In this document: positions 37,519-46,216 of the stretch, in pieces
Layout: each line of letters starts with the position of its first letter
Position numbering within the stretch: the stretch's first letter is position 1
Assembly: GCF_900104045.1 (NCBI RefSeq)
Contig: NZ_FNIN01000001.1
Location: forward strand, 310,001 to 374,000
DNA length: 64,000 bases
Direction: 5' to 3'
Origin: Desulfonauticus submarinus
Lineage (GTDB): Bacteria > Desulfobacterota > Desulfovibrionia > Desulfovibrionales > Desulfonatronovibrionaceae
The notes under the pieces: model-generated
What the model was told of the DNA's origin: nothing
Seen by the model: the letters and a program-made list of their open reading frames with translations, nothing else
Databases searched by the model: none
Made by a program: the position numbers and the translations under genes

Positions 37519-38184
37519 TTACAGCTCCTTTATTATCTCAAAAAACATTCCCTTTATCCTATCCTCAAGCAATAATTGTCTAAAACGTAATACTAAAAGA
37601 GAAAGCCATAAAAAAAAGAACGTAACCAAAGCTGCACTAACTGTATACAGCATTTCTATACTTAATCCTCCCCCTTTAGCATAAAAAACTGCAGGATGCA
37701 CAGAACGCCAAATTCTTGCAGAAATAAATACCAAAGGAACATCTAAAAAAGCCACAATTCCAATTACAGCTGCAATATTTTGCTTTTTTCTTCTTGAGAT
37801 GTCTAATGATTGTATAAGTACATACCCCATATATATAAACCACATAATAAGAGTAGTAGTGAGTCTAGGATCCCAGGTCCACCAAATACCCCAACTAGAT
37901 TTTGCCCAAATAGAACCCGTAACTAATGCTATTGCTGAAAAAAGCACTCCTATTTCTGCGCTTGCTCGGGCTAAGAAGTCAAAGTTATCTCTTTTAGTAA
38001 TTAAAAACCCAACACTCCCTATAAATACTAACAAAAAGCTCATCATTCCCCACCAAGCAAAAGGAAGGTGAAGATAAAAAATTTTTTGAACTATACCTAG
38101 AGTAGCTTCAATAGGAGCATATATCCATATAATATATTGTAAAATTATAATTAAAATTCCAAAAATCATTATAAACACTATCAT
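37519..38184 (-). CDS. ccmC: cytochrome c maturation protein CcmC
   Basis: 221 residues from ATG 38184, which has GGAG seven bases upstream and lies one base after the ccmB stop; the in-frame ATG-like start at 38226 would overlap ccmB. Six membrane segments, the tryptophan-rich heme-handling motif WGIWWTWDPRLTTT near residue 113, and His in FYLHLPFAWW and in RSVHPAVF. CcmC loads heme onto CcmE. Confidence 0.94.
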   Translation of the reverse strand: MIVFIMIFGILIIILQYIIWIYAPIEATLGIVQKIFYLHLPFAWWGMMSFLLVFIGSVGFLITKRDNFDFLARASAEIGVLFSAIALVTGSIWAKSSWGIWWTWDPRLTTTLIMWFIYMGYVLIQSLDISRRKKQNIAAVIGIVAFLDVPLVFISARIWRSVHPAVFYAKGGGLSIEMLYTVSAALVTFFFLWLSLLVLRFRQLLLEDRIKGMFFEIIKEL

Positions 38185-38185
38185 T

Positions 38186-38851
38186 TTACTCTCCACTAAA
38201 AATAAAGGGAAATAAAATATAACCACCTCCCAAATAAATCAAATCAAAGGAAAGCGTTAACCTAAACCAAGACAAAAGATCATTGCTTTCTCCCCAAACG
38301 CTTTCTCCCAATTTAATACCAGCTAAAAGTAAAGGAATTACCAGTGGAAAAATAATAAGAGATAAAAAAGATTCTTTAATTTCATATCCATAACTTAATG
38401 CCCCTAGAAGAGAACCTATCAAGGTTAAGCCGATATTAATTAAAAAAAAGAAAATTATTGCATATAAGGAACAATTAAACTCTTGCTGACCTAAAAAAAT
38501 AACAACCGCACCTATAAAAAATATTTGCACTAATAACAATAACACAAGTCCAGAAATAGCTTTTGCTATCCAAATCTCTTGAGAAATTAGAGGAGACAAA
38601 TTTAGAGCTTCATGCATATTATTCTCTTGTTCTAATAAATAAAGAGCATTAAAAATTAAAATAAGAGAAAAATTTGATGATATCCAAAAAATTGTTGCTG
38701 CATAACTTGAAGTTAAAATTCCTCCAATAGGACGAGATAAACTAAATAAAAAAATTAAAACCAAACCAAGCAAAATAGACTGCAAATATATATTGCTTCT
38801 CCCTAAAATAAGTTTTAAATCTTTTTGTATTAAATAAAACAATCTAACCAT
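38186..38851 (-). CDS. ccmB: cytochrome c maturation permease CcmB
   Basis: 221 residues with six membrane segments and the CcmB-type ALYLLEQENNMHEALNLSPL loop near residue 65 and the SLIIFPLVIPLLLAGIK stretch near 168. CcmA2B2 uses ATP to release holo-CcmE from CcmC. Between ccmA and ccmC. Confidence 0.92.
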   Translation of the reverse strand: MVRLFYLIQKDLKLILGRSNIYLQSILLGLVLIFLFSLSRPIGGILTSSYAATIFWISSNFSLILIFNALYLLEQENNMHEALNLSPLISQEIWIAKAISGLVLLLLVQIFFIGAVVIFLGQQEFNCSLYAIIFFFLINIGLTLIGSLLGALSYGYEIKESFLSLIIFPLVIPLLLAGIKLGESVWGESNDLLSWFRLTLSFDLIYLGGGYILFPFIFSGE

Positions 38852-38867
38852 CTTACTTTAAATATTT

Positions 38868-39473
38868 TTAGGAAAACACCAGTTTTTTATCTTTTATCCT
38901 CACTTCAACATCATAATAACTAAAAGTTGAAGAATGAGAGATCCAAACTACAGTCCCTCCCCTATCAACTACTTCCTTGATTTTTTTATTCAAACTTTTA
39001 ATAAAATCTTCATCAAGGCCTGTTTCTGGCTCATCTAACAACAATAGCTCAGGGGAAAGCAAAAAAATTCTAGCCAAATTCAACCGTTGTTTCATGCCAC
39101 GAGAAAAATTCTTTACCTTTTCTGTGGCAAATTTTTCAAGTCCAACACTTTCTAACGTATATATTATTTTCTCTTCATCAATTTTAAGAGAATAGATTTT
39201 AGCAAAAAAAGATAGGTTTTCCATTGCAGAAAAATATGGATAAATAAAAGGAGAATGAGCAAGATAACCTATTTTTGTTTTTTCCATATTAAAAACCACA
39301 TCTCCTTCTGTAGGTTTAAGCAATCCCGCCATAATCTTTAACAAAGTGGACTTTCCAGATCCATTTCTACCCCGTAATAAATATAATTTACCTTTTTCTA
39401 AACAAAAATTAACATTCTTTAAAATTAACCTATACCCAAAAAAATGAGTGACATTATTTAAGGCAATAAGCAT
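38868..39473 (-). CDS. ccmA: heme-release ABC transporter ATPase CcmA
   Basis: 201 residues from ATG 39473; a TTG at 39479 is also in frame. Walker A RGRNGSGKSTLL near residue 34, signature FSRGMKQRLNLARIF, Walker B LLLLDEPETGLD and switch His in WISHSS are intact. Partner of CcmB. Confidence 0.93.
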   Translation of the reverse strand: MLIALNNVTHFFGYRLILKNVNFCLEKGKLYLLRGRNGSGKSTLLKIMAGLLKPTEGDVVFNMEKTKIGYLAHSPFIYPYFSAMENLSFFAKIYSLKIDEEKIIYTLESVGLEKFATEKVKNFSRGMKQRLNLARIFLLSPELLLLDEPETGLDEDFIKSLNKKIKEVVDRGGTVVWISHSSTFSYYDVEVRIKDKKLVFS

Positions 39474-39483
39474 AAGCAAATAA

Positions 39484-41358
39484 TTACGCTTTTTTTCTGC
39501 TAAAACAAGCCATTAATCCACAAATAGACAAAATAAAAGAGCCAATCCAGATCCAATTTACAGCAGGATGTAAACTAATTTTTATACTCACATTTTTATT
39601 TTTATCAAAACCCAGCAAACTAATATACACCTCTGTCCCTAAAGAAGGATACGTATCTACCTCTACAAATGGTTGTTCAAAATGAGCATACAGCCTTTTT
39701 TGAGGCCTTAGTTCTCCTATCTTCTTACCTTTTCTAAAAATATCAAAAACACCCTCAAAAATCTCAATACCAGGAACTTTTTTATGTATTAATTCTTTAT
39801 ATTTAATATTAAAGCTATCCATTGTAATTTCTTTGCCAGGAGATAAAATAAATTCTTCCTCATGTTTAAAAGGACCTGAAATAGCAATACCAATAATAAT
39901 TAAAGATATCCCTATATGTAGTCCGTATATTCCAATCATATTAATATTTTTATAAAATCTATTTTTTAAAGTAAACCAAATCAAAGTCAAAATAGAAAAT
40001 ATGGCAGAACCAACTCCAAGTAAGCTAAAAAAATTCTTATATCCATTAAATAACATTAAAGCTACTGAAAGGAAAAAACCTAAAAAAGATAATAAGAGTA
40101 TTTTTTTATCTTGTATTTTACCTTTCCAATCTAAAACAAAACAGATAGCCATAGCTACTGCTATAAATATAAACAAAGGAGCACAAACTCTATTATAAAA
40201 AGTAGCATCCAAGCCAACAGTATTATCAGACCACAACTTAGAAAACACAGGCCATAAAGTGGCTATAATTACAATAATTCCCAGAAAAATAAACAACCAA
40301 GAAGTAATTATAATAAAACCCGATTTAGTCCATAAATCATCTAACCTTTTACCTTTAACTGGAATTAAAGTGAGATATAAAGTAATTAAAAAGTAAATAA
40401 ACATAAAAATTGATAAGGGCCAAGCAATACCACCAGATCCAAAGGCATGAAGAGACTCAACTACATTACTTCGGACTAAAAATGTAGCAAAAAAACAAGC
40501 AATCAAGGTAAGATGAAGAAGAAAAAATGTTGTCTTATATAAAGAAGAACGCTTACGAGCAATAATAGAAAAGTGTAGATAAGCTGAACCAAAAAGCCAC
40601 GGAATTAAAGAAGCATTTTCTACAGGATCCCATGCCCAATAACCGCCCCATCCTAATTCCATATAAGACCACCAAGCTCCCAGGACTATTCCAACACTTA
40701 AAAACACCCAAGAAAGAATTGTTATGGGTCGAACAATCTTAATCCACTCTTTATACTCTCCTTCTAGCCAAAATGCTAAAGCCAAACAAGCAGGAATAGT
40801 AAACCCAGCATATCCTAAAAATAAAAGGGGAGGATGAAAAATCATACCTACATTTTGCAACAAAGGATTTAAACCTCTACCTTCTGAAGGAGCAGGACTT
40901 AATTTCAAAAAAGGATTACTTGGACCAGTTAAAATCAATAAAAAAAACGCCTCTATTAAAAAATAAAAGCACCAAAACATTACTTTTTGTCTACCAGTCA
41001 TCTTTTGATAACTAGAGGTAAATAAAAAGAAAAAACCAAACAAAGCAATAGATAAAAGCCAAAATAAAAAAGATCCTTCTTGCCCAGCCCAAAAAGCTGT
41101 TAAAGCATAAAACAAAGGCAAAAAAGTATCAGTATAATCATGAACATAAGCATAAGAAAAATCTCTAACTCCTAAAGCATAAAGCAATATTACAGAACTT
41201 AATAAAATAAGAAAAGTTACACTTTTTTGGACATTTTCAGTCAATTTTAAATTTACTGTTACATCTTTATTAGTAAATAAAAAATAGGTACTAATACCAC
41301 CATTTAACACTATAAACAATAATGCGATTAATAAAGAAAAAAAGGCAAAATAATGCAT
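39484..41358 (-). CDS. ccmF: cytochrome c heme lyase subunit CcmF
   Basis: 624 residues, about 15 membrane segments. The WWD motif GWGGYWAWDPVENASLIPWL is near residue 240, with His in MIFHPPLLFLGYAG near 172 and GSAYLHFSI near 260 as likely heme ligands. CcmF joins heme to the apocytochrome. An AAGGAG lies eight bases before the ATG. It follows ccmE after 35 bases. No ccmG or ccmH follows. Confidence 0.95.
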   Translation of the reverse strand: MHYFAFFSLLIALLFIVLNGGISTYFLFTNKDVTVNLKLTENVQKSVTFLILLSSVILLYALGVRDFSYAYVHDYTDTFLPLFYALTAFWAGQEGSFLFWLLSIALFGFFFLFTSSYQKMTGRQKVMFWCFYFLIEAFFLLILTGPSNPFLKLSPAPSEGRGLNPLLQNVGMIFHPPLLFLGYAGFTIPACLALAFWLEGEYKEWIKIVRPITILSWVFLSVGIVLGAWWSYMELGWGGYWAWDPVENASLIPWLFGSAYLHFSIIARKRSSLYKTTFFLLHLTLIACFFATFLVRSNVVESLHAFGSGGIAWPLSIFMFIYFLITLYLTLIPVKGKRLDDLWTKSGFIIITSWLFIFLGIIVIIATLWPVFSKLWSDNTVGLDATFYNRVCAPLFIFIAVAMAICFVLDWKGKIQDKKILLLSFLGFFLSVALMLFNGYKNFFSLLGVGSAIFSILTLIWFTLKNRFYKNINMIGIYGLHIGISLIIIGIAISGPFKHEEEFILSPGKEITMDSFNIKYKELIHKKVPGIEIFEGVFDIFRKGKKIGELRPQKRLYAHFEQPFVEVDTYPSLGTEVYISLLGFDKNKNVSIKISLHPAVNWIWIGSFILSICGLMACFSRKKA

Positions 41359-41393
41359 TTATTGCTCCTTTTATGTCTCTTCTAGACTATAGT

Positions 41394-41777
41394 CTATTTA
41401 TTTTTGTATTTAGAAGGACATTTTGTAATAATAAGAGACGCCTGAAAATATTCTGGCTTCATTCTTCCTTCTACAATAACTTCAACTCCAGGTTTAAAAG
41501 TATCTGAAAGTGCTCCTTTATAAAAAATTGGAATAGATTTATGTTTATCTGTTTTATCCAAAAGATAAAAAAAAGTTTCTAAACCACCATGAGATCTTTT
41601 TAGTCCTTTTTTTCCTACGATTCCAAACAATCTTGCCTGGTTTAACTTATCTAATCCCATATTCAAGGCTTCTGACACAGTAACAAAGTATACCTTATTC
41701 TCACTAAGGGTGGAAAATGCCAAATAAAAAATAGCCCCTAAAATAAGAATAAATGCCAAAATATAATTCTTTTTCAT
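41394..41777 (-). CDS. ccmE: heme chaperone CcmE, Cys-type
   Basis: 127 residues. Membrane anchor at 5-22, then a beta-barrel domain (LFGIVGKKGLKRS, FKPGVEVIVEGRMKPEYFQASLI). The heme-binding motif, usually HxxxY, here reads KCPSKY: Cys120 replaces His and Tyr124 is kept. This is the variant reported for Desulfovibrio-type systems that lack CcmG and CcmH. Overlaps the CBS gene upstream by four bases. Confidence 0.92.
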   Translation of the reverse strand: MKKNYILAFILILGAIFYLAFSTLSENKVYFVTVSEALNMGLDKLNQARLFGIVGKKGLKRSHGGLETFFYLLDKTDKHKSIPIFYKGALSDTFKPGVEVIVEGRMKPEYFQASLIITKCPSKYKNK

Positions 41778-42811
41778 TTTATTTCCTTAGAAATTATTTT
41801 TTTCCTTCTTTCTCTGGCTAGCTGACGCATATCTACTACTTCATCCGTTTCGTCAATAATTTCTTTGCCTAAAATTTCCTCTAAAACATCTTCAAGAGTC
41901 ACAAGACCTGCTACACCTCCATATTCATCTAAAACAATAAATAAATGCATTCTGGTTTCTAAAAGTCTAACCAAAAGTCTATCCAGAGTTAAACTTTCAG
42001 GTACAAACTGCACTGGTTTCATTATTTCTACTAAGGTCAAGTTGTGTTTATCTTCTGCAAGTGTAGATAACAAATCTCTTCTTAAAACAATTCCTACAAT
42101 ATCTTCTATATCGTTTTCATAAACAGGAATTCTACTATGCGGTAGAATTTTTTTCTTTTCCAAAGCTTCCTTTACTGTAATATGAGCTGGCAAACAAAAC
42201 ATTACGGTTCTAGGAGTCATTATATCTTTAACGGTTTTTTTATCTAACATTAAAATATTTTGAATAGATTCTTCTTCATAAGGCTTAATAATTCCTGACC
42301 TTCTTCCAAGACTTAATACAGCCAAAACATCTTCTTCAGTAGCTGTGTATTTCCCCTTTCTTTTTTCTATAAAAAAAACAAGAGCTTGAAAAAGACGAAT
42401 AAGAGGTTTTAAGACAATAATAATTCCATATAAAGGATAAGTAATAAGGGGTACTATTTTATCATTATAAACTACTCCAATCGTCTTGGGGATAATTTCT
42501 GAGAAAATTAAGATCGTTATGGTAAAAATCAAAGAAAAAAAGAAAACACTTTGTTCTCCAAATACCTCTGAAGCTGCAGCACCGGCAATAGCAGCGCCTG
42601 CAGTATTAGCTATGGTATTTAAAGTAAGAATAGCAGTAATAGGTTGCTCTATATTAGAACGCAAGTTTTCTAACAACTTGCCCAACTTCGGGCTCTTTTC
42701 TTTTAAACGCTCAATACTACCCCAGGAAACAGAATAGAGAGCTGCCTCTGCAATAGAGCAAAGGGCTGAAATAACGACAGCTAAAAAAAAGGCTAGTCCT
42801 AACTTTGTCAT
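41774..42811 (-). CDS. DUF21/CBS-domain membrane protein (CorB/hemolysin-like)
   Basis: 345 residues. N-terminal DUF21 domain with four membrane segments (AFFLAVVISALCSIAEAALYS; ILTLNTIANTAGAAIAGAAA; EIIPKTIGVVYNDKIV), then a CBS pair with KDIMTPRTVMF near residue 197 and LDEYGGVAGLVTLEDVLEEILG near 298. It lacks the C-terminal CorC/HlyC domain. CNNM/CorB relatives export magnesium. Coupled to ccmE by overlap although no functional link is known. This window thus has the membrane type and, at 15074, the soluble type. Confidence 0.88.
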   Translation of the reverse strand: MTKLGLAFFLAVVISALCSIAEAALYSVSWGSIERLKEKSPKLGKLLENLRSNIEQPITAILTLNTIANTAGAAIAGAAASEVFGEQSVFFFSLIFTITILIFSEIIPKTIGVVYNDKIVPLITYPLYGIIIVLKPLIRLFQALVFFIEKRKGKYTATEEDVLAVLSLGRRSGIIKPYEEESIQNILMLDKKTVKDIMTPRTVMFCLPAHITVKEALEKKKILPHSRIPVYENDIEDIVGIVLRRDLLSTLAEDKHNLTLVEIMKPVQFVPESLTLDRLLVRLLETRMHLFIVLDEYGGVAGLVTLEDVLEEILGKEIIDETDEVVDMRQLARERRKKIISKEIK

Positions 42812-42861
42812 CTTGTGAAAAAGAATTTAACAAAATAAATAAATAAGAGCAAGCAAGACTT

Positions 42862-44127
42862 CTAGAGATAACCTTGTAAATCAAATTTATTACGCCAAAA
42901 TTTAACCAACTTCTCTGCTTCTGTTTCTTGTCTTTCCCAGTTACCAAAAGCCTTTCCATTGGAAATAAGTCTAGTAATGGCTCTTCTTACATCTATACTT
43001 ATTTTTCCAGGACTCTTATCTTCCCACGGAGTTCCTGGTAAAGGAATAAAAGTATGAGCATGAACTCTTGCTCCTAATTGAGTCAATTCTTGCATGAATA
43101 AAATAGTATCCTGTTCATCTTCTTTTGTTTCCCCAGGAAGGCCAAAAATAAAATCAACACAAGGAATAAAGTTATATTTTACAGCTAATCTAACAGCAGA
43201 ACGCACATCATCAAGAGTATGTTGTCGTCCCATACTTCTAAGCATTCTTTCACTTCCTGTCTGAGCCCCTATAACCAAATTTTTATTATCAATCTTTTTA
43301 GCTAATAACCGCATAATCTTTTCACTCAGTTGTTCTGGTCTGACTTCTGAAGGAAAAGAGCCAAAAAAAATCCTTCCATAAGGCAGTATCTCTCTTATTT
43401 TAGTTAAAAGCTCTTCAATAGCTTCTATATTGACCTCTCGTCCATTTCTAGAACCATAAGCCAAAGCATTGGGTGTAATGAAACGAATATCTGTTAAATT
43501 TATGCTTTTAAAAAATTTAATCCATTCCAAAATAGTTAAAATACTTCTATGTCTAACTTTTGTTCCAAATAAAAATGACGTCTGACAATATTTACAAGCA
43601 AAAGGACATCCCCTTGTAATTTCTAAAGGGCCAAAGCGCATCAAAGACTTTGAAAACGGAAAATATTGATTCAAATCAACATACTTCTTGTTTTTATTAA
43701 TTTTTACATTTTCTTTTTCTAAATAAGCTACGCCAGGGGTAGATTTAAATTCATTGCCATTTAAAAAATTATCCAAAAAAAGACAAAAACTTTCTTCTGA
43801 CTCGCCCACAAAAACAAAATCAAATCCAAAACATAAACTACCATAAATATCACCACTAGGATGAGGACCACCTGCCAAAAATATACTATTTTTATATTTT
43901 GTTTTTAGCGTTGAAACAATTTTGTAAATCTCAAAAATATTAAAAGAACAAAAAGAAAAACAAAAAATTACAGATGATTTAAAAGAGATGTTTAAGTCTT
44001 GTATAGAATTAAAAAAAATGATTTCAAAATTATTTAACAATTTTTTAGTTTCTAACGCTCCTAATAAAGCATTAATACTATACCTATTTAAAGAATTTTT
44101 CCAAAATAAAAGATATGTTTTTCTCAT
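42862..44127 (-). CDS. B12-binding domain / radical SAM protein
   Basis: 421 residues. An N-terminal Rossmann-type cobalamin-binding-like half (IFLAGGPHPSGDIYGSL, DFVFVGESEESFCLFL) and a radical SAM core with the 4Fe-4S motif RGCPFACKYCQTSF (CxxxCxxC) near residue 178. The expected DxHxxG for B12 binding is not clear, so cofactor binding is inferred from the architecture. Substrate unknown; relatives include methyltransferases and archaeal-like proteins. Not obviously linked to its neighbours. Confidence 0.85.
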   Translation of the reverse strand: MRKTYLLFWKNSLNRYSINALLGALETKKLLNNFEIIFFNSIQDLNISFKSSVIFCFSFCSFNIFEIYKIVSTLKTKYKNSIFLAGGPHPSGDIYGSLCFGFDFVFVGESEESFCLFLDNFLNGNEFKSTPGVAYLEKENVKINKNKKYVDLNQYFPFSKSLMRFGPLEITRGCPFACKYCQTSFLFGTKVRHRSILTILEWIKFFKSINLTDIRFITPNALAYGSRNGREVNIEAIEELLTKIREILPYGRIFFGSFPSEVRPEQLSEKIMRLLAKKIDNKNLVIGAQTGSERMLRSMGRQHTLDDVRSAVRLAVKYNFIPCVDFIFGLPGETKEDEQDTILFMQELTQLGARVHAHTFIPLPGTPWEDKSPGKISIDVRRAITRLISNGKAFGNWERQETEAEKLVKFWRNKFDLQGYL

Positions 44128-44323
44128 TTAACCTAAACGGAAAAAGTTTTGTACCCTACCAATCTTAATTAACTATCAGTACTTAAACCAACTATTCATA
44201 TTTATCTAGAGCCATTTTTATCTAAATTTAATAAAATTATTTTTCTAAAAATATTTTTAGTTGACATATTTTTATTAAAACAATAACACTCTAAACACAA
44301 ACTTTTTCACAGGAGGTTTATAA
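44128..44323. promoter_or_regulatory. divergent intergenic region with a possible promoter for the exported-protein pair
   Basis: 196 AT-rich bases between divergent genes. On the + strand TTGACA at 44261-44266 is a perfect -35 box; 17 bases on, TAACAC at 44284-44289 is a weak -10 box. Downstream is AGGAGG, seven to eight bases before the ATG at 44324. No RNA gene or repeat was seen. Confidence 0.4.
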
Positions 44324-45100
44324 ATGAATTGTTTTAAAAAAATTTTTATCTTTACCATGTTAATAGTAGGATACCTATTTTCTAATCAAGCTTCTGCTCA
44401 TGAATTTATTGTTAAGCCCTACTTTTTTTCCTTACCCCAGCCAGGAGAAAATCCTTTTAGTATTGTATCTAGTCACATATACATGCTCAGTGAAGAAGTA
44501 GAACCATTAGATAAAGTAGAAGTATATTTAATAGGTCCTGATACAAATCAGAAAATCAATCTTCAACCAAATCAAACTCTTTATACGCTTGATGGCAAAG
44601 TTATGCTAACTGAACCAGGCATGTTTTATTTAAAGGCACACCGCAAAGGCATGATTTGGACAAAAACAACTAAAGGATGGGTACAAAAAAGTAAAAAAGG
44701 TTTAAAAGGAGTATTAAAAAGCGGCTTGTATGAAAAGTTTTCTAAAGCTCTTATTAAAGTAGGTGAAAATACAAATTTTTATAAAAAACCTTTAGGACAG
44801 ACACTAGAAATTATTCCCTTAAAAAATCCTTATCAGCTAAAACCAGGAGATATCTTGCCAGTAAAGGTTTTATTACAAGGAAAGCCTATAAATACTGAAA
44901 TAATGGCAAGTTATGATAGATTTAGTATGCATCCTAATACCTATGCCTATTTAACGGAGGCACAGGATAATGGCATAGGATATGTTAAAATTTCATCTCC
45001 AGGTGTATGGATGGTAAGAGTTCAAGTAGAGAAAAAAGTTAACTCTAAAGATTATGACGCCCATGTTATGCGAGCTACTTTAATCTTTGAGGTGAGATAA
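44324..45100 (+). CDS. exported DUF4198-type protein, mature form starts with His
   Basis: 258 residues. Signal peptide (IFIFTMLIVGYLFSNQASA) with cleavage predicted at ASA-HEF near residue 25, leaving His as the first residue. The body has beta-sandwich-like strands (VEVYLIGPDTNQ, GMFYLKAHRKGM, LEIIPLKNPYQLKPGDILPVKVLLQGKP). This is the DUF4198 pattern, in a family often linked to periplasmic nickel or cobalt uptake. AGGAGG precedes the ATG. Followed at once by another His-first exported protein. Confidence 0.8.
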   Translation: MNCFKKIFIFTMLIVGYLFSNQASAHEFIVKPYFFSLPQPGENPFSIVSSHIYMLSEEVEPLDKVEVYLIGPDTNQKINLQPNQTLYTLDGKVMLTEPGMFYLKAHRKGMIWTKTTKGWVQKSKKGLKGVLKSGLYEKFSKALIKVGENTNFYKKPLGQTLEIIPLKNPYQLKPGDILPVKVLLQGKPINTEIMASYDRFSMHPNTYAYLTEAQDNGIGYVKISSPGVWMVRVQVEKKVNSKDYDAHVMRATLIFEVR

Positions 45101-45571
45101 GTGTATTTTAAGGCTATAGTAAGTTATACTATATTTATTCTAATCTATTTAACCACCCAAGTCTGGGCTCATGGATTAGGATATACAATTACTCAAGGAA
45201 ATAACATCCCCATTCTACAAATTACATTTACAGGAGGTGAAGCTGCTGGCTTTGCCTCTGTAAAAATATTCCATAAAAACAACTTAATTCAAACAGGCAA
45301 AACAACTGCTCAGGGAAAATTTCCTTTACTTATACCTAAAGAAATAAAAAATATTAAAATAGAAGTTTATGCTGGTATGGGACATAAATTAATATTCTTT
45401 TATACTCCTATTCAAAAAAACCAGGCAAAAGACATTTCTCACAATTATAAAAAAAACAATATTATCTATTCTAGCAATATCAAGATAAATTGGCTTAAGG
45501 TTATTTTAGGACTTTCTTTAATTTTAAATTTGATATTTTTAGGCAAGCTACGATGTTTTAGGCAACAATAA
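45101..45571 (+). CDS. exported membrane-anchored protein, mature form starts with His
   Basis: 156 residues, GTG start with GAGGTGA about seven bases upstream, directly after the DUF4198 gene. Signal peptide ending VWA-HGL near residue 23, again leaving His first; a beta-rich domain (LQITFTGGEAAGFASVKIFH, GKTTAQGKFPLLIP, IKIEVYAGMGHK); and a C-terminal membrane segment (WLKVILGLSLILNLIFLG). It resembles the small NikL/CbiL-like accessory proteins of metal uptake loci, but this is a guess and no metal transporter lies in the window. Confidence 0.7.
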   Translation: MYFKAIVSYTIFILIYLTTQVWAHGLGYTITQGNNIPILQITFTGGEAAGFASVKIFHKNNLIQTGKTTAQGKFPLLIPKEIKNIKIEVYAGMGHKLIFFYTPIQKNQAKDISHNYKKNNIIYSSNIKINWLKVILGLSLILNLIFLGKLRCFRQQ

Positions 45572-45597
45572 ACTCTATCTTTTGCCGCATCCTTTAC

Positions 45598-45635
45598 AAC
45601 CAAAAAGGGCAACATTAATGTTGCCCTTTTTGGTT
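45598..45635. terminator. two-way terminator, perfect 38-base palindrome
   Basis: 19-bp perfect inverted repeat with no unpaired centre (arms AACCAAAAAGGGCAACATT and complement). GC-rich core flanked by A-runs and T-runs on both sides, so it works as a rho-independent terminator on either strand. It lies between convergent genes. Confidence 0.85.
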
Positions 45636-45651
45636 TATTAACAATAATAAA

Positions 45652-46197
45652 CTATGCTACCATGGTTTTAGAAAACGCTTCGTTTAATGCCTCAAAATTT
45701 TTTGGTCCTAATTTAGAACCAAAACGTTCTAATAAAACTCCTTCCATATCCTCTGGCATTAGGATAGAAGTGGCTTTTAATAATGCTCCTAACATAGTAG
45801 TATTTGTAATAGGAACTCCTAAACAACTTAAAGCTATTTTTAAAGCATCCACCTGAGCAACTTTAGAAAAACCGTATCTCTCTTTTAACTCTTCTACCGA
45901 TTCTGAAGCATTTACTATTACAATACCATCTTTTTTAAGACCCTTAGCCACATCTACAACACCCAGTAAGGTAGGATCTAAAACCAAAACTACATCAGGG
46001 TTATAAATTTTTTCTCTTATCCTAATCCTCTCATCTGACACTCTAACAAAAGCTTCTACAGGTGCTCCTCTTCTTTCTGGGCCAAAACTTGGAAAAGCTT
46101 GAGCAAACTTTCCTTTATCAATTGCTGCCTTTGCCAAAAGTTCAGCTGAGGTTACTCCGCCCTGTCCTCCTCTTCCATGAAGTCTAATCTCTATCAT
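45652..46197 (-). CDS. 2-oxoacid:acceptor oxidoreductase gamma subunit (PorG-like)
   Basis: 181 residues from ATG 46197, with GAGGTGG four bases upstream; a GTG at 46209 is in frame. GRGGQGGVTSAELLAKAA near residue 8 and FGPERRGAPVEAFVRVSD near 38 are hallmarks of the gamma domain of pyruvate- or ketoacid:ferredoxin oxidoreductases. The alpha, beta and delta subunits are not adjacent; the gene instead follows recR. It may serve a complex encoded elsewhere. Confidence 0.88.
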   Translation of the reverse strand: MIEIRLHGRGGQGGVTSAELLAKAAIDKGKFAQAFPSFGPERRGAPVEAFVRVSDERIRIREKIYNPDVVLVLDPTLLGVVDVAKGLKKDGIVIVNASESVEELKERYGFSKVAQVDALKIALSCLGVPITNTTMLGALLKATSILMPEDMEGVLLERFGSKLGPKNFEALNEAFSKTMVA

Positions 46198-46216
46198 CTT
46201 CCACCTCACCCTATTT

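Noticed and set aside
42717-42959. An 80-codon open frame between the CBS gene and the radical SAM gene
   Set aside because: It overlaps both genes on the same strand in another frame, is poor in coding signs and is best read as a shadow.
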